Assembly: GCF_001895085.1 (NCBI RefSeq)
Contig: NZ_BDFD01000006.1
Span: forward strand, 1 to 64,000
Direction of reading: 5' to 3'
Source of the DNA: Mariprofundus micogutta
GTDB taxonomy: Bacteria > Pseudomonadota > Zetaproteobacteria > Mariprofundales > Mariprofundaceae
Length of the DNA: 64,000 nucleotides
The notes beneath the pieces were generated by a model that ran no database searches, was not told the origin of the DNA, and saw nothing but the letters and a program-made list of their open reading frames with translations. Position numbers and translations under genes: made by a program. Within the stretch, counting starts at the first letter, position 1. Each line of letters opens with the position of its first letter. Positions 18,308 through 27,722 of the stretch are shown here, piece after piece.

Positions 18308-18819
18308 TTCAGTTTAAGCCGGTAAACGGTAGAGCCCGAGATCAGGTCGTGCAGTGCCAGCTTTTCTTTGCTCAGAGTCATGACCAGTAAACTGATGGCC
18401 GGGATGCTTGCTGCAACAAAGAAGAGAAAGTGACCGGTGTCTTTGGTGGCGATGTACCAGAGCGTCATGGCCAGAGCCAGCCAGGTGAGGATCAGCCCTG
18501 CAAAGCGGACGCTGGCAGTAAAAGGACTAAGCGGGTCACCGGTTTCAAGCATGGCGAGGCGCAGCTTCCATGGGCGCATGCCAGTGGTCGCCCCACCTTT
18601 GACCCAGAAGCCGATAAAATAGGCGGCAACAACAGTCAGGAATAGCAGTCCTTTCAGCCACTGGGGAGGTGTTACACCAAACATCTCTACGCTGATGGTG
18701 ATTGGCAGGCCGACGAATAACATGGTCACACCAAACAGGATGGTGAGGTCGTAAGCACTGGCAAAAATGCGGACGATAATGCCTGCTCTTGCTCCCTGGT
18801 CGCGTGCAGCTTTTTGCAT
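18304..18819 (-). CDS. RDD-family membrane protein
   Basis: A 171-residue protein of the RDD family. The name-giving Arg lies in GIIVRIFASAYDLTILFG, with the conserved Asp at the start of the first helix. A second signature, GATTGMRPWKLRLAMLE, follows the second helix, and the late HDLISGSTVY motif is present. There are about four membrane segments. RDD proteins are poorly understood; some affect ion or osmotic homeostasis. It overlaps the small membrane gene downstream and follows the znu genes after 55 bases on the same strand. Confidence 0.88.
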   Translation of the reverse strand: MQKAARDQGARAGIIVRIFASAYDLTILFGVTMLFVGLPITISVEMFGVTPPQWLKGLLFLTVVAAYFIGFWVKGGATTGMRPWKLRLAMLETGDPLSPFTASVRFAGLILTWLALAMTLWYIATKDTGHFLFFVAASIPAISLLVMTLSKEKLALHDLISGSTVYRLKLK

Positions 18820-18874
18820 GTGTTTCTCTCCCTGTTAAATGAACAGTATTACGATTTCTGTTTGCGCAACGATG

Positions 18875-19699
18875 TCAGCGTTGCGTTGGCATGATGGTTT
18901 TAACCAGCCAGCTGACCACGAAGAGCCCGCATAATGCCAGCACAACCGATGCACCGGAAGGCCATTCATAAGCATAGGACCAGATCAAGCCGATCAGCGT
19001 GCCGCCTACAGAGAATGCAGTCGACAGTATCCAGAGTTCGGCCAGTGATCTTCCCCATATCCAGGCGCAGGCTGCGGGCAGGACCAGCAGGCCTGCAGTT
19101 AATACGATGCCGGCAAGCTTAACGCAGAGGATTACTGTTAGTCCGACCAGTCCGTAAAGCAGCAGGCGAAGCGCATTCACCGGAAGGCCGGATGCTTCAG
19201 CTGTTACTGCATCAAAAGCGATGCTCCACCATGCACGCGAAGCCAGTAGCATCATCGCAAGAATCAGGCTACTCAGCAGATACAACCACAGTTTTTCATC
19301 TGCAGTGACGGTCAGGATGTTGCCGAACAGCAGGCCGAACAGATCCACGCGTGTTGTTGTTGCGGTTGAGATCAGGACGATGCCGAGTGCCATGGAACCG
19401 GCAAACAGGATGCCTGTGCCTGCATCTTCAGAGATTCCCTGGCGTTTGGGCATCAGCGCCAGCAGTAGAGCGATAGCGACGGAGAAGAGGGTGGCGACTG
19501 GCAATAGTGGCAGCGATAACGATACGGCGATGCCCAGCCCTGCAAGCGATGCGTGTGAAACGCCAACAGTGAGAAACGATAATCGATGTGCCATGACCAT
19601 GACCGACATGGATGCGGTAACTACAGCAATAAGCATGGCTGGCAGCAGGCTGGCTGTCATTACAGTGCTTGAGAGGAATTCGGTTATTAATTCAATCAT
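18875..19699 (-). CDS. znuB: Zinc/manganese-type ABC transporter permease
   Basis: A 274-residue ABC-3 family membrane subunit with about eight hydrophobic segments. Family features are VMVMAHRLSFLTVGVSHASLAGLG near the N-terminus and the VKLAGIVLTAGLLVLPAACA segment. The frame stays open to 19816, but that part lies inside the ATPase gene. ATG 19699 overlaps the ATPase stop by 8 bases and gives the family length (E. coli ZnuB has 261). It would form the inner-membrane channel with the ATPase encoded just upstream. Confidence 0.9.
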   Translation of the reverse strand: MIELITEFLSSTVMTASLLPAMLIAVVTASMSVMVMAHRLSFLTVGVSHASLAGLGIAVSLSLPLLPVATLFSVAIALLLALMPKRQGISEDAGTGILFAGSMALGIVLISTATTTRVDLFGLLFGNILTVTADEKLWLYLLSSLILAMMLLASRAWWSIAFDAVTAEASGLPVNALRLLLYGLVGLTVILCVKLAGIVLTAGLLVLPAACAWIWGRSLAELWILSTAFSVGGTLIGLIWSYAYEWPSGASVVLALCGLFVVSWLVKTIMPTQR

Positions 19700-20492
19700 G
19701 ATGGTGATGGGTCTCGTCCGAGTCGGGGCTGCAGCCGATGCAGCCGGCATCATGTGCGACAATCTGGATATGCTCGCCATACATGGCGCGCCAGACGTCA
19801 TCCGGGATGTTTTCACCCTTCATGGCGTGGTGGTGAATCTGTCGATTCAGGCAGGCGACAGAGTCGACATGAGAGCTGATGGCTGCAATATCATGCTCCA
19901 CCATAATCGCACACATGCCGGTCTCATCACAAAGCCTTCTCAGCAGACGAAACAGCCGATCCTGACTGACGCTATCCAGCGCAGCAGAAGGTTCATCAAG
20001 CAATAACAGCTTTGGTTTTCTGACCAGCGCACGTGCAAGGCGAACGCGCTGTCTCTGGCCGCCTGAGAGCTGACGAAAATCATTGTTTGCCAGAGGCTCC
20101 AGATCAACAAGGGCCAGTGCATCCAGAATGGCTGCCCGATCATTGCCACGTTGCCACGGCATCGCATAAGCAGGCATTCCCATGGCGACCACATCGGATA
20201 CACGCATAGGCAGTCTTGGTTGATGATCATGCAACTGATGTAAAAAACCAATCTGTTTAAGTAACCGGTGCCGGCTGTAACGTGTCAGGCACTCACCCAT
20301 CAGGTCGATATGACCGCCATCGGGTTGCGTTAGCCCTGCAATGATGTTGATCAGTGTGCTTTTGCCTGCGCCATTTGGCCCGACGATGCCCATGAAATGT
20401 CCGCCTTCTACATTCAGGCTGATGTTGTCCAGAATCGGTTTGCTGGCTGGTCCGAAGCGCAGATGGCTGATTTTAACAATGCTTGAACCCAT
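19692..20492 (-). CDS. znuC: Zinc/manganese-type ABC transporter ATP-binding protein
   Basis: A 266-residue ABC ATPase. Walker A is GPNGAGKST, the signature is LSGGQRQRVRLARAL and Walker B is LLLLDEPSAALD, followed by the H-loop His in IMVEHDIAAI. The C-terminal tail is unusual: GCIGCSPDSDETHHHHD carries two Cys and four consecutive His and may bind metal. ATG 20492 shares one base with the znuA stop (TGATG), so the upstream 22 codons of the open frame are rejected. Metal specificity (Zn against Mn) is inferred from the operon partner. Confidence 0.92.
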   Translation of the reverse strand: MGSSIVKISHLRFGPASKPILDNISLNVEGGHFMGIVGPNGAGKSTLINIIAGLTQPDGGHIDLMGECLTRYSRHRLLKQIGFLHQLHDHQPRLPMRVSDVVAMGMPAYAMPWQRGNDRAAILDALALVDLEPLANNDFRQLSGGQRQRVRLARALVRKPKLLLLDEPSAALDSVSQDRLFRLLRRLCDETGMCAIMVEHDIAAISSHVDSVACLNRQIHHHAMKGENIPDDVWRAMYGEHIQIVAHDAGCIGCSPDSDETHHHHD

Positions 20493-21307
20493 CAGTGAGT
20501 GGCCTTTGGTAGCTGCTGCAGGTTTTGCAGCATCAGGTTTTCCCAGTTGGTATCGCAATCAGCCAGCGCATCAAGCTTGATGTGATCTGGAGTCTGGACA
20601 CTGTGTTGTTTCAGCCAGTCGAGTGCGCGATTGTTGTGTCCTGAATCGCTGATTAACCAGGCTCCAGGATGATCTTCCAGCATATGCAGCGAATCATCGA
20701 GAGCATGCGGACCATGCTCGTGGCCGTGGTGGCCAGACTCAAGTATATTCAGGATTGGCACCTGCATATCATTCATCAGTCGGCGCCACGATGGATGTTG
20801 CATGATCACGCCCGATGTCTTAACCGGGACCAGTGCCAGTTCCCACTGTTTTTCAATCACATGCGTGATTGCAATCGCCTTGCTCAGGTTGCTGTTGATT
20901 GCATTAATCTGCTCCGGATGAAGCTTGCTCATGGCTTCAGCAATCGCGGGAAGGACGGCGCGCACCTCTTTGGGGCTGACCCATCCGTGATCCTTATTCG
21001 ACCAGAGATCGAGTATGTTTTTGTGATTGGGGGGCAATGGCCAGCCGCCATCATCAAATGAGGAACGAAGCAACAGCCTGCTTCTGGCCAGCTTTTCTAT
21101 GGTGCGTGGCTGCAGCTGGAATCGATGCGGGTCAGCGCCTGCTGGCAGTAGACACATGACATCTGTCTGTGCGTCCAGCATTTTTACCAGTCCGGCCAAT
21201 GGTGGCAGCGTCACCGCAATCTCTGCTGCTGCAGCGATGCGCGGGGTGGATAGAGATAACAACAGGGATAGTGCACATGCGGCAATGGTATGAAAGACAA
21301 CGGGCAT
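20492..21307 (-). CDS. znuA: Periplasmic zinc-binding protein of an ABC transporter
   Basis: A 271-residue cluster A-I substrate-binding protein. A signal peptide is visible (MPVVFHTIAACALSLLLSLS, cleavage near AAAA). Metal ligands likely come from GADPHRFQL, VIMQHPSW and the Asp in LISDSGHN. A His-rich loop, SGHHGHEHGPHA, lies in the C-terminal half near residue 190; ZnuA proteins usually carry such a loop earlier in the chain. First gene of a tightly overlapping znuA-znuC-znuB set. I see no convincing Zur box upstream. Confidence 0.9.
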   Translation of the reverse strand: MPVVFHTIAACALSLLLSLSTPRIAAAAEIAVTLPPLAGLVKMLDAQTDVMCLLPAGADPHRFQLQPRTIEKLARSRLLLRSSFDDGGWPLPPNHKNILDLWSNKDHGWVSPKEVRAVLPAIAEAMSKLHPEQINAINSNLSKAIAITHVIEKQWELALVPVKTSGVIMQHPSWRRLMNDMQVPILNILESGHHGHEHGPHALDDSLHMLEDHPGAWLISDSGHNNRALDWLKQHSVQTPDHIKLDALADCDTNWENLMLQNLQQLPKATH

Positions 21308-21575
21308 GCGGGCAATGCTAGCATGTTACCGGAAAAGTCCATCTATAGATTTAGGGGTGCTCTGAATGACGACGTCCATGTAGTTGTTCAGCAGGAAGAA
21401 GAAAAAGTGCGATTTTCCCTTTTCTCACCAATCAGGCACCTGTAGTGCACGATTTTAACAGGGCGTCCATGGCCTGTGCGGACACTCTGACTTATTCAGA
21501 GTATCCCCGGTTTTGGCATTGCTTGTGCTATCGTAACTTGATTAAAAGAGGGAATGAAAGGATTATACCTAATCT

Positions 21576-23795
21576 ATGATTTCACCAGATTATTTCTCAT
21601 TTCGATGGAGTTGGTACAGCCCTGTTCTGAATCGTCAGGAGCAACCGGCAGAGCGTTGCGCTATTGAGGTGAGGCGTTTGCCCATTCGTGTTTCAGGCCG
21701 GGATGCGGGCGAATATATCCCTTATGCAGTGCATCCTGAGATAAAGAAAACGATCTCGGCCTCCCTGCACCGATTGCAGGATTATGCTATTCGCTACATG
21801 GTGAGAGGAGAAAAAGTTTCTGCCCACTCATTGCCGGGTATGGATGAACGTATGCGCTCGATGGTGGCACATTTGCGCAAGCAGAACCCGCATCTTTCAC
21901 GCGACATGCTGCATCATTGGTGTGCTGACCCGAAAGGGGCTACCGCACTTTTGAAAGTCTGCGAGGTGTTGTGGGAGCAGGGCTGGAAACAGGATCAGAT
22001 GGATGCAGCACCCTGGGTGCCAGCAGTGAATGTACTGTTGTTGAAGATGATCAGGCATGGCATTGCATCGCTATCCAGTGAGGAAAGCGGTACTAGTAAC
22101 CACGTCATGTTGTGCGTGGTGGGCGGCCTTTATGTCTGGGCATTGCAGGCGTTTCTAAAGCGGTATCTGGAAGGGGTGGTCGAGGTTTCTCGCATCGCTT
22201 CCTATGAATCCATGATGTTGCCGGTTACGCCCATGGTATTTTTGCACCATCAACCTGAATCGAATCTCCTGTCTGATGATAGCAGGCTGATCCGGTATTA
22301 CGGACTTGAACCTGAGATTGTACCGCAACTGCGCTACCTGCGTGGTAAAGTGGGTTTCAAGAATGAGGGAGGCATGCTGGCCCTGCTGGGCAAAGACAAG
22401 TTGGGTGAACACTTGTTGCGGCGCAGTTGGGCGCGATTGTCACTTTGGAAACTGGCCATGAAATCCGGGCATGGTGCATGGATGCGCTGGGTGCTCGATG
22501 CCAAGCTGCTGGACAAACTGCTGGCTGGTCAGATGCAGCCTGATGCCGCAAGTATGGAAAACCTCAAGACTCATGTGGATGAACCGGTTGCAGCATGGCT
22601 GCTGGCACATCTTTCCGGAGGACGGGCTGCGAAAAATGCCGGTGAACCATGGCTGCGTGATAATATTACGCTGCTCGCTTTCAGGGTGTTTGATGAGGAT
22701 GTGCGGGTTGAGATTGCCAGGCGAGAGGCTGAGAAGTCCTGGATAGATAAAGCTGTGCATAGTGCCCCGGCCAGAAGTTCAATACAGGGGGGTTCCTCGA
22801 CTGCGCGGGGAGTCGGAGGCTTGCGAAGTACAGCTAATGTGCAGCTTGCCCATGACCTTGAACAGGCATGGCAGGATGGTGAACTGGTTCTGATTCAGCC
22901 GGATGCAGGCAAGGCTTTGCATAGTGGCAAAGCCCTGTCGCTCAGGCATGGCTGTATGCGTATTGAGTGGTCCGAGTTTCTGGCCGGAATGCACGCGATA
23001 TCCGGTCCATCTGCAGCTGAATTTCTCGATAAAAAGTTTTTGCCCAATCTGCTGTCTGTTGTTAATGCAAATGAATCCATCTTCCTTGATGAGTGTTCTG
23101 CGTCCGGCTGTTTGTTGCGGGGTTCTGTGCTCGCATTGACTGAAACAGGCGTGCTGTTACGAAAGTCTTTACACCATCTTTATGATGAACTTTGCGAACA
23201 ACGGGCTCTGGATGCCGATACGCTGGTTTATCCGCCACTTTCAATCTGTATGGATATGACGGGTGAATGGATATTTTCTGAACAACAGCATGCGCGGCTC
23301 GGTAGTCAGCGCATTGCATTTTCTCTGGCTGTGACTCAGGTCGATGCCGGCGTCTGCAGGGATAGTAATGTTGAACGATTGATGAAAACATGTGTTGGAA
23401 AATACGGTCTCAAGCCGATTGGCGGAGTGAATGTGGAGCCGGTGCCGGGAAACGACGGCGTGAAAGTACAATTGCTTCATAATACAGGTTTTGCCATGAC
23501 GTCATCAGCGATGAAAGAGTTGACCAGCGTATTGTCCAGCCGGGCCGAGATCCGGGAGTTGCGCCCTGATCACAGGGATCTGGCGAGTATTCTGGATGAG
23601 TATCAGTTTCCGGCGGGAGGCCTGGATCTGCTGGTCATTCAGCGGCATGGCGAGAAGGAACAGGAACCATGGGTGTTGATGAAGGCGGGTAAACCTTGCC
23701 TGGCGGGCGTGGATGTGGACCTGTTCGAATTGCTGGACGAAGATGCTGCTGCTACCCGACAGATTGTAGATCATGGATTGGCCCACTGGGTTTGA
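21576..23795 (+). CDS. Large protein of unknown function (739 residues)
   Basis: I do not recognise this protein. It is long, clean and codon-similar to its neighbours, with no signal peptide or clear membrane helix. A segment near residue 185 (HVMLCVVGGLYVWALQAFL) is hydrophobic. A low-complexity Ser/Gly linker lies near 405-425 (SSIQGGSSTARGVGG) and separates two halves. The last 250 residues contain a strand-rich stretch (SICMDMTGEWIF, RIAFSLAVTQVDAGVCRDSN, NTGFAMTSSAMKEL) faintly like a degenerate nucleotidyl-cyclase fold; that is a guess. tilS follows 8 bases later. The ribosome binding site is weak. Confidence 0.8.
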   Translation: MISPDYFSFRWSWYSPVLNRQEQPAERCAIEVRRLPIRVSGRDAGEYIPYAVHPEIKKTISASLHRLQDYAIRYMVRGEKVSAHSLPGMDERMRSMVAHLRKQNPHLSRDMLHHWCADPKGATALLKVCEVLWEQGWKQDQMDAAPWVPAVNVLLLKMIRHGIASLSSEESGTSNHVMLCVVGGLYVWALQAFLKRYLEGVVEVSRIASYESMMLPVTPMVFLHHQPESNLLSDDSRLIRYYGLEPEIVPQLRYLRGKVGFKNEGGMLALLGKDKLGEHLLRRSWARLSLWKLAMKSGHGAWMRWVLDAKLLDKLLAGQMQPDAASMENLKTHVDEPVAAWLLAHLSGGRAAKNAGEPWLRDNITLLAFRVFDEDVRVEIARREAEKSWIDKAVHSAPARSSIQGGSSTARGVGGLRSTANVQLAHDLEQAWQDGELVLIQPDAGKALHSGKALSLRHGCMRIEWSEFLAGMHAISGPSAAEFLDKKFLPNLLSVVNANESIFLDECSASGCLLRGSVLALTETGVLLRKSLHHLYDELCEQRALDADTLVYPPLSICMDMTGEWIFSEQQHARLGSQRIAFSLAVTQVDAGVCRDSNVERLMKTCVGKYGLKPIGGVNVEPVPGNDGVKVQLLHNTGFAMTSSAMKELTSVLSSRAEIRELRPDHRDLASILDEYQFPAGGLDLLVIQRHGEKEQEPWVLMKAGKPCLAGVDVDLFELLDEDAAATRQIVDHGLAHWV

Positions 23796-23803
23796 TGTCA
23801 TAA

Positions 23804-24778
23804 ATGCAAACGGAATTCCAGAATAATTGGCTGGATGGACAGTGCATAGCTCCATTGTCTGAACCGGTGGCAGTGGGCTGGTCGGGCGGCGCTGATTCAA
23901 CTGCGCTGCTGCTGGCATTGAGGTCAGCTGGTCACAGGGTTCAGGCCTGGCATGTGGACCATGCATGGCGAACGTCGTCAAAGGATGAAACTGAGTTGCT
24001 GGCAATCAGGGCGGAGCAGTGGGGGATTCCGTTTTATTCTGCAAGACTTGAGAGACCAACTGGAAAAAACATCGAGGCTGAGGCGAGAGCCGGTCGTTAT
24101 GCCTGTTTTGAGCGCTGGGGGCAGAAGCTTGGTGTGAAAACACTGTGTCTGGGACATCACCAGGATGATCAGGCAGAGACAGTATATATGCGTATGCTGC
24201 AGGGGGCCGGAGCAGCCGGGTGCAGAGGTATGCACAGAGAGCGAATGCTTGGTGATTTAAGATTGTTGCGACCATTGTTGCATGTGCCGGGTGGTCTGCT
24301 GAGGCAGATTTTAAGAAAAAGCGGAATTGAGTGGCTGGATGATCCGAGCAACAGCGATTCACAGTTGTGGAGAAATCGAATCAGGCACAGGGATTTTGCT
24401 GCCATGCATCTGGCAGGCGTTGATCCGGGGGCACTTTTTTTGCGCTGGAAGAGTCAGGCTGATCGGCTAACGGACAGGCTGGATATGGCAGCAACAGCAT
24501 TGCTGAAAAAAGATATGTTGTTTGAACAGGGGGTTGTCTCATTCCCCTGGAAGGCCTGGTATGCGAGTGAACCGGCCGTGCGTGCTCGTGCTTTACAGAA
24601 AATGATGGCGGATATGCTTGGTGCGGGCATCACACCTGGGCGGCGCCATATTGAGCTGGTTGAAGCATGGACAATAAAAGATGGCAGGGGGGGGCTTGAT
24701 TTGTCACGTTGCCGTCTCTATAGAAGGCAAGGACGCTTGCACTTGCAGCCGTCTGTGACAGGAAATATATCGCAATAG
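23804..24778 (+). CDS. tilS: tRNA(Ile)-lysidine synthetase
   Basis: Adds lysine to C34 of tRNA-Ile so that it reads AUA. The 324-residue protein has the N-type PP-loop SGGADSTALLLAL near residue 28, the WHVDHAWR segment and GHHQDDQAETVYMRML. A TilS substrate-binding region (about 210-310) follows. It is shorter than the E. coli enzyme (432), lacking most of the C-terminal domain, as in many bacteria. It starts 8 bases after the unknown 739-residue gene. The ribosome binding site is weak, suggesting coupling. Confidence 0.92.
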   Translation: MQTEFQNNWLDGQCIAPLSEPVAVGWSGGADSTALLLALRSAGHRVQAWHVDHAWRTSSKDETELLAIRAEQWGIPFYSARLERPTGKNIEAEARAGRYACFERWGQKLGVKTLCLGHHQDDQAETVYMRMLQGAGAAGCRGMHRERMLGDLRLLRPLLHVPGGLLRQILRKSGIEWLDDPSNSDSQLWRNRIRHRDFAAMHLAGVDPGALFLRWKSQADRLTDRLDMAATALLKKDMLFEQGVVSFPWKAWYASEPAVRARALQKMMADMLGAGITPGRRHIELVEAWTIKDGRGGLDLSRCRLYRRQGRLHLQPSVTGNISQ

Positions 24779-24891
24779 TATAATATTATAATAAATAGGC
24801 TTATTATTTAATCGAACTTTCATGCATAATAGGCCACGCTTGCGCGATTGTAATGAAAACCCGTTTCTGACGGGAGTGAGGATTTGAACTG
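24779..24891 (+). promoter_or_regulatory. AT-rich ftsH upstream region
   Basis: An AT-rich run (24776-24830) is followed by a possible extended -10 (ATGCATAAT, near 24822-24830) and a small hairpin, CCCGT at 24860-24864 with ACGGG at 24870-24874, just before the ftsH ribosome binding site GAGGA. FtsH is often heat-shock regulated, but I see no clear sigma-32 promoter. Confidence 0.35.
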
Positions 24892-26826
24892 ATGGGTAAG
24901 AATTTACTGCTTTGGCTGGTGATTGGCCTGACCATGATGAGTCTGTTTAATATGTTTTCGGCACCGATGTCGAAAGCAGATAAAATGGCTTATTCAACCT
25001 TTATTGAAAAGGTAGACAATGGCATGGTTGAAGCGGCAACCATCAAAGATAAACAGGTGATCGGCCAGTACCGTGATAAATCGGGAGATCTGAGAAACTT
25101 TGATGTGAATGTTCCGAATGATCCGACGCTGTCACAGCGTTTGCTGGACAATCATGTTGTGGTCAATGTGAAAGAGCCCGATGAAGTTCCATTCCTGCTT
25201 TCAATCCTGATTTCATGGTTCCCTATGTTGTTGCTGATTGCCGTATGGGTATTCTTTATGCGTCAGATGCAGGGTGGCGGTAAAGGCGGCGCGATGGGCT
25301 TTGGCAAGAGTAAGGCCAAGCTGCTGAACGAAAATACTGCACGTGTGACATTCGAGGATGTTGCAGGTTGTGATGAGGCGAAACAGGAGGTCACCGAGGT
25401 GATCGAATTCCTGCGTGACCCTTCCAAGTTCACCCGCCTTGGCGGTAAGATTCCCAAGGGCGTATTGCTGGTGGGCCCTCCGGGCACAGGTAAAACGCTG
25501 TTGGCGCGTGCGATTGCCGGTGAGGCGGAAGTGCCTTTCTATTCTATCTCCGGTTCTGATTTCGTGGAGATGTTTGTCGGTGTTGGTGCATCTCGTGTGC
25601 GTGATATGTTTGAACAGGCCAAAAAACATGCGCCATGCATTATCTTTGTCGATGAAATTGATGCGATGGGCCGTCACCGTGGTGCAGGTATCGGCGGTGG
25701 TAATGACGAGCGCGAACAGACATTGAATCAGATGCTGGTTGAGATGGATGGATTTGAATCCAACGACGGAGTGATTCTGGTGGCTGCGACCAACCGGCCT
25801 GATGTGCTGGATCCTGCTTTGTTGCGCCCCGGTCGTTTTGATCGTCAGGTGACTGTGCCGCGTCCCGATCTGCTGGGCCGTGATCAGATTCTTAAGGTTC
25901 ACATGCGCAAAGTGCCGCTGGCATCAGATGTGGATACTAAGGAACTGGCGCGTGGCACACCGGGATTCTCGGGTGCTGATCTGGCCAATCTGGTGAATGA
26001 AGCTGCATTGAATGCTGCTCGTTTTGATCGTGATAAGGTTGGCCGTGCCGATTTTGAAACGGCCAAAGACAAGGTGATGATGGGCACTGAGCGGCGGTCT
26101 ATGCTGATTTCCGATGATCAGAAGGAGACAACTGCTTATCATGAGGCGGGTCACACACTGGTGGCCAAGTATCTGAAGCATGCTGATCCGGTACACAAAG
26201 TGAGTATTATCCCTCGCGGTCAGGCACTGGGCATTACCATGCAGATGCCGGAAGAGGACAAATTCAATCATGATAAGGAATATCTGCGTGACCAGATCTC
26301 TATTATGATGGGTGGGCGTCTTGGTGAAGAGCTGGTGCTGGGGCAGATGACGACCGGTGCATCCAATGACTTTGAGCGCGCAACGCAACTGGCTCGAAAT
26401 ATGGTAACCCAGTGGGGCATGTCCGATGAGATGGGGCCGATGGTATATGGCGAGCGCGAGCATGAGCCATTTCTGGGGCGTGAAATTACCAAGCAGACCA
26501 ATATTTCAGAAGAGACTGCACGTAAAATTGACAATGTTGTGCGCAAGCTGATCGAAGATAATTATGATCGTGCCAAGAAGATCCTCGAAGATAATATGGA
26601 CCAGTTGCATCTGTTGGCCAAGGGTTTGATCAAATACGAGACACTGGATACGACTGACATTGATCGTGTAATGGAAGGCAAGGAGCCCTTACTGATCAAA
26701 GAGTTCGAGCAGAAATCGAAACCTTCGAGTCAAACACCGCCTGAAAAGCCATCGGCAAAAGTTGATGTGGGTAAGGAATCTGATGAAGCCAAAACATCCG
26801 GTGATGAGGCAGGTCAGGTTCACTGA
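24892..26826 (+). CDS. ftsH: ATP-dependent zinc metalloprotease FtsH
   Basis: Membrane-anchored AAA+ protease that degrades short-lived and misassembled membrane proteins. It has 644 residues with membrane segments at about 4-24 and 101-122 and a periplasmic loop between them. Walker A is GPPGTGKT (195-202), the second region of homology is [20 protein letters not shown], and the zinc site is HEAGH at 417-421. The C-terminal tail (about 605-644) is Lys/Glu/Pro-rich. Its TGA shares a base with the folP ATG. The ftsH-folP-glmM order matches many proteobacteria, here interrupted by cdaA and ybbR. Confidence 0.98.
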   Translation: MGKNLLLWLVIGLTMMSLFNMFSAPMSKADKMAYSTFIEKVDNGMVEAATIKDKQVIGQYRDKSGDLRNFDVNVPNDPTLSQRLLDNHVVVNVKEPDEVPFLLSILISWFPMLLLIAVWVFFMRQMQGGGKGGAMGFGKSKAKLLNENTARVTFEDVAGCDEAKQEVTEVIEFLRDPSKFTRLGGKIPKGVLLVGPPGTGKTLLARAIAGEAEVPFYSISGSDFVEMFVGVGASRVRDMFEQAKKHAPCIIFVDEIDAMGRHRGAGIGGGNDEREQTLNQMLVEMDGFESNDGVILVAATNRPDVLDPALLRPGRFDRQVTVPRPDLLGRDQILKVHMRKVPLASDVDTKELARGTPGFSGADLANLVNEAALNAARFDRDKVGRADFETAKDKVMMGTERRSMLISDDQKETTAYHEAGHTLVAKYLKHADPVHKVSIIPRGQALGITMQMPEEDKFNHDKEYLRDQISIMMGGRLGEELVLGQMTTGASNDFERATQLARNMVTQWGMSDEMGPMVYGEREHEPFLGREITKQTNISEETARKIDNVVRKLIEDNYDRAKKILEDNMDQLHLLAKGLIKYETLDTTDIDRVMEGKEPLLIKEFEQKSKPSSQTPPEKPSAKVDVGKESDEAKTSGDEAGQVH

Positions 26827-27656
26827 TGTCTTCACGCTGGCACCGCCCGCTGACTGAACACAAGCGGGGCGATGCATGGATTATGGGGGTGCTTAATTGC
26901 ACCCCCGATTCGTTTTCGGATGGGGGAAGTTTCCTGGATATTGAGGCCGCCGTACATCACGGCTTTTCAATGTGGCAGGATGGAGCCCGTCTGATTGATG
27001 TCGGTGGCGAATCGACGCGGCCGGGAGCAGCGAGTGTATCTGAAGAAGATGAATTAAAACGCGTGATTCCGGTGATACGTGCGCTTAGTGATGCGGGCTG
27101 CGCCGTATCGGTTGATACCATGAAGGCAGAAGTGATGTCTCAGGCCATTGCTGCAGGCGCGGTGATGGTGAATGACGTCAGTGCACTCAGATACGATCCT
27201 GACAGTCTGGGCGTGGTTGCCCACAGCGGCGTGGATGTCTGCCTGATGCATATGCAGGGGGATCCCGAAACCATGCAGAATAGCCCGCAATATGATGATG
27301 TTGTCGAAGAGGTGTCAGCTTTTTTTGAGGAACGAATCGAGAAGGCTCTGGCCGCAGGTATTCAGGCATCCTCGATTCTGCTTGATCCGGGTATTGGTTT
27401 CGGCAAACGGCTTGAGGATAACTTGCTTCTGATCCGTTCACTGGCTGAATTTAAAAAACGATTTCATCTGCCTGTACTGCTCGGTGTGTCGAGAAAATCA
27501 TTTCTCGGCTTGCTCACAGGTTGCCCGGTTGAAGATCGCGAGATGGAAACGGCAGTGGCCGGGGGCATAGGTATTATTAACGGTGCTGATGTGTTGCGGG
27601 TGCATGATGTAAGACTGCAACACAGAGCAATGAAAATCGCATCGGCCTTGTCCTGA
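26826..27656 (+). CDS. folP: Dihydropteroate synthase
   Basis: Condenses 6-hydroxymethyl-dihydropterin pyrophosphate with p-aminobenzoate in folate synthesis; it is the sulfonamide target. The 276-residue TIM barrel carries MGVLNCTPDSFSDGG (pterin pyrophosphate site), DVGGESTRPGA, VSVDTMKAEV, VNDVSALRYD and LLDPGIGFGK. It begins inside the ftsH stop codon (TGATG), so translation is coupled. Length and motifs are normal. Confidence 0.96.
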   Translation: MSSRWHRPLTEHKRGDAWIMGVLNCTPDSFSDGGSFLDIEAAVHHGFSMWQDGARLIDVGGESTRPGAASVSEEDELKRVIPVIRALSDAGCAVSVDTMKAEVMSQAIAAGAVMVNDVSALRYDPDSLGVVAHSGVDVCLMHMQGDPETMQNSPQYDDVVEEVSAFFEERIEKALAAGIQASSILLDPGIGFGKRLEDNLLLIRSLAEFKKRFHLPVLLGVSRKSFLGLLTGCPVEDREMETAVAGGIGIINGADVLRVHDVRLQHRAMKIASALS

Positions 27657-27722
27657 ACAAGCTTTGCTTGCATGCCGGTTCAATCGAACTACCCTTACTG
27701 TTATGAATAACAAGGTGCGCAT

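Noticed and set aside
19221-20006. 261-codon frame opposite znuB and znuC
   Set aside because: It is antisense to two well-supported genes and has no recognisable content.
21308-21575. Zur operator upstream of znuA
   Set aside because: No convincing AT-rich palindrome of the Zur type was found; reporting one would be guesswork.
25213-25902. 229-codon frame antisense to ftsH
   Set aside because: It mirrors a highly conserved coding region of ftsH and is a shadow frame.
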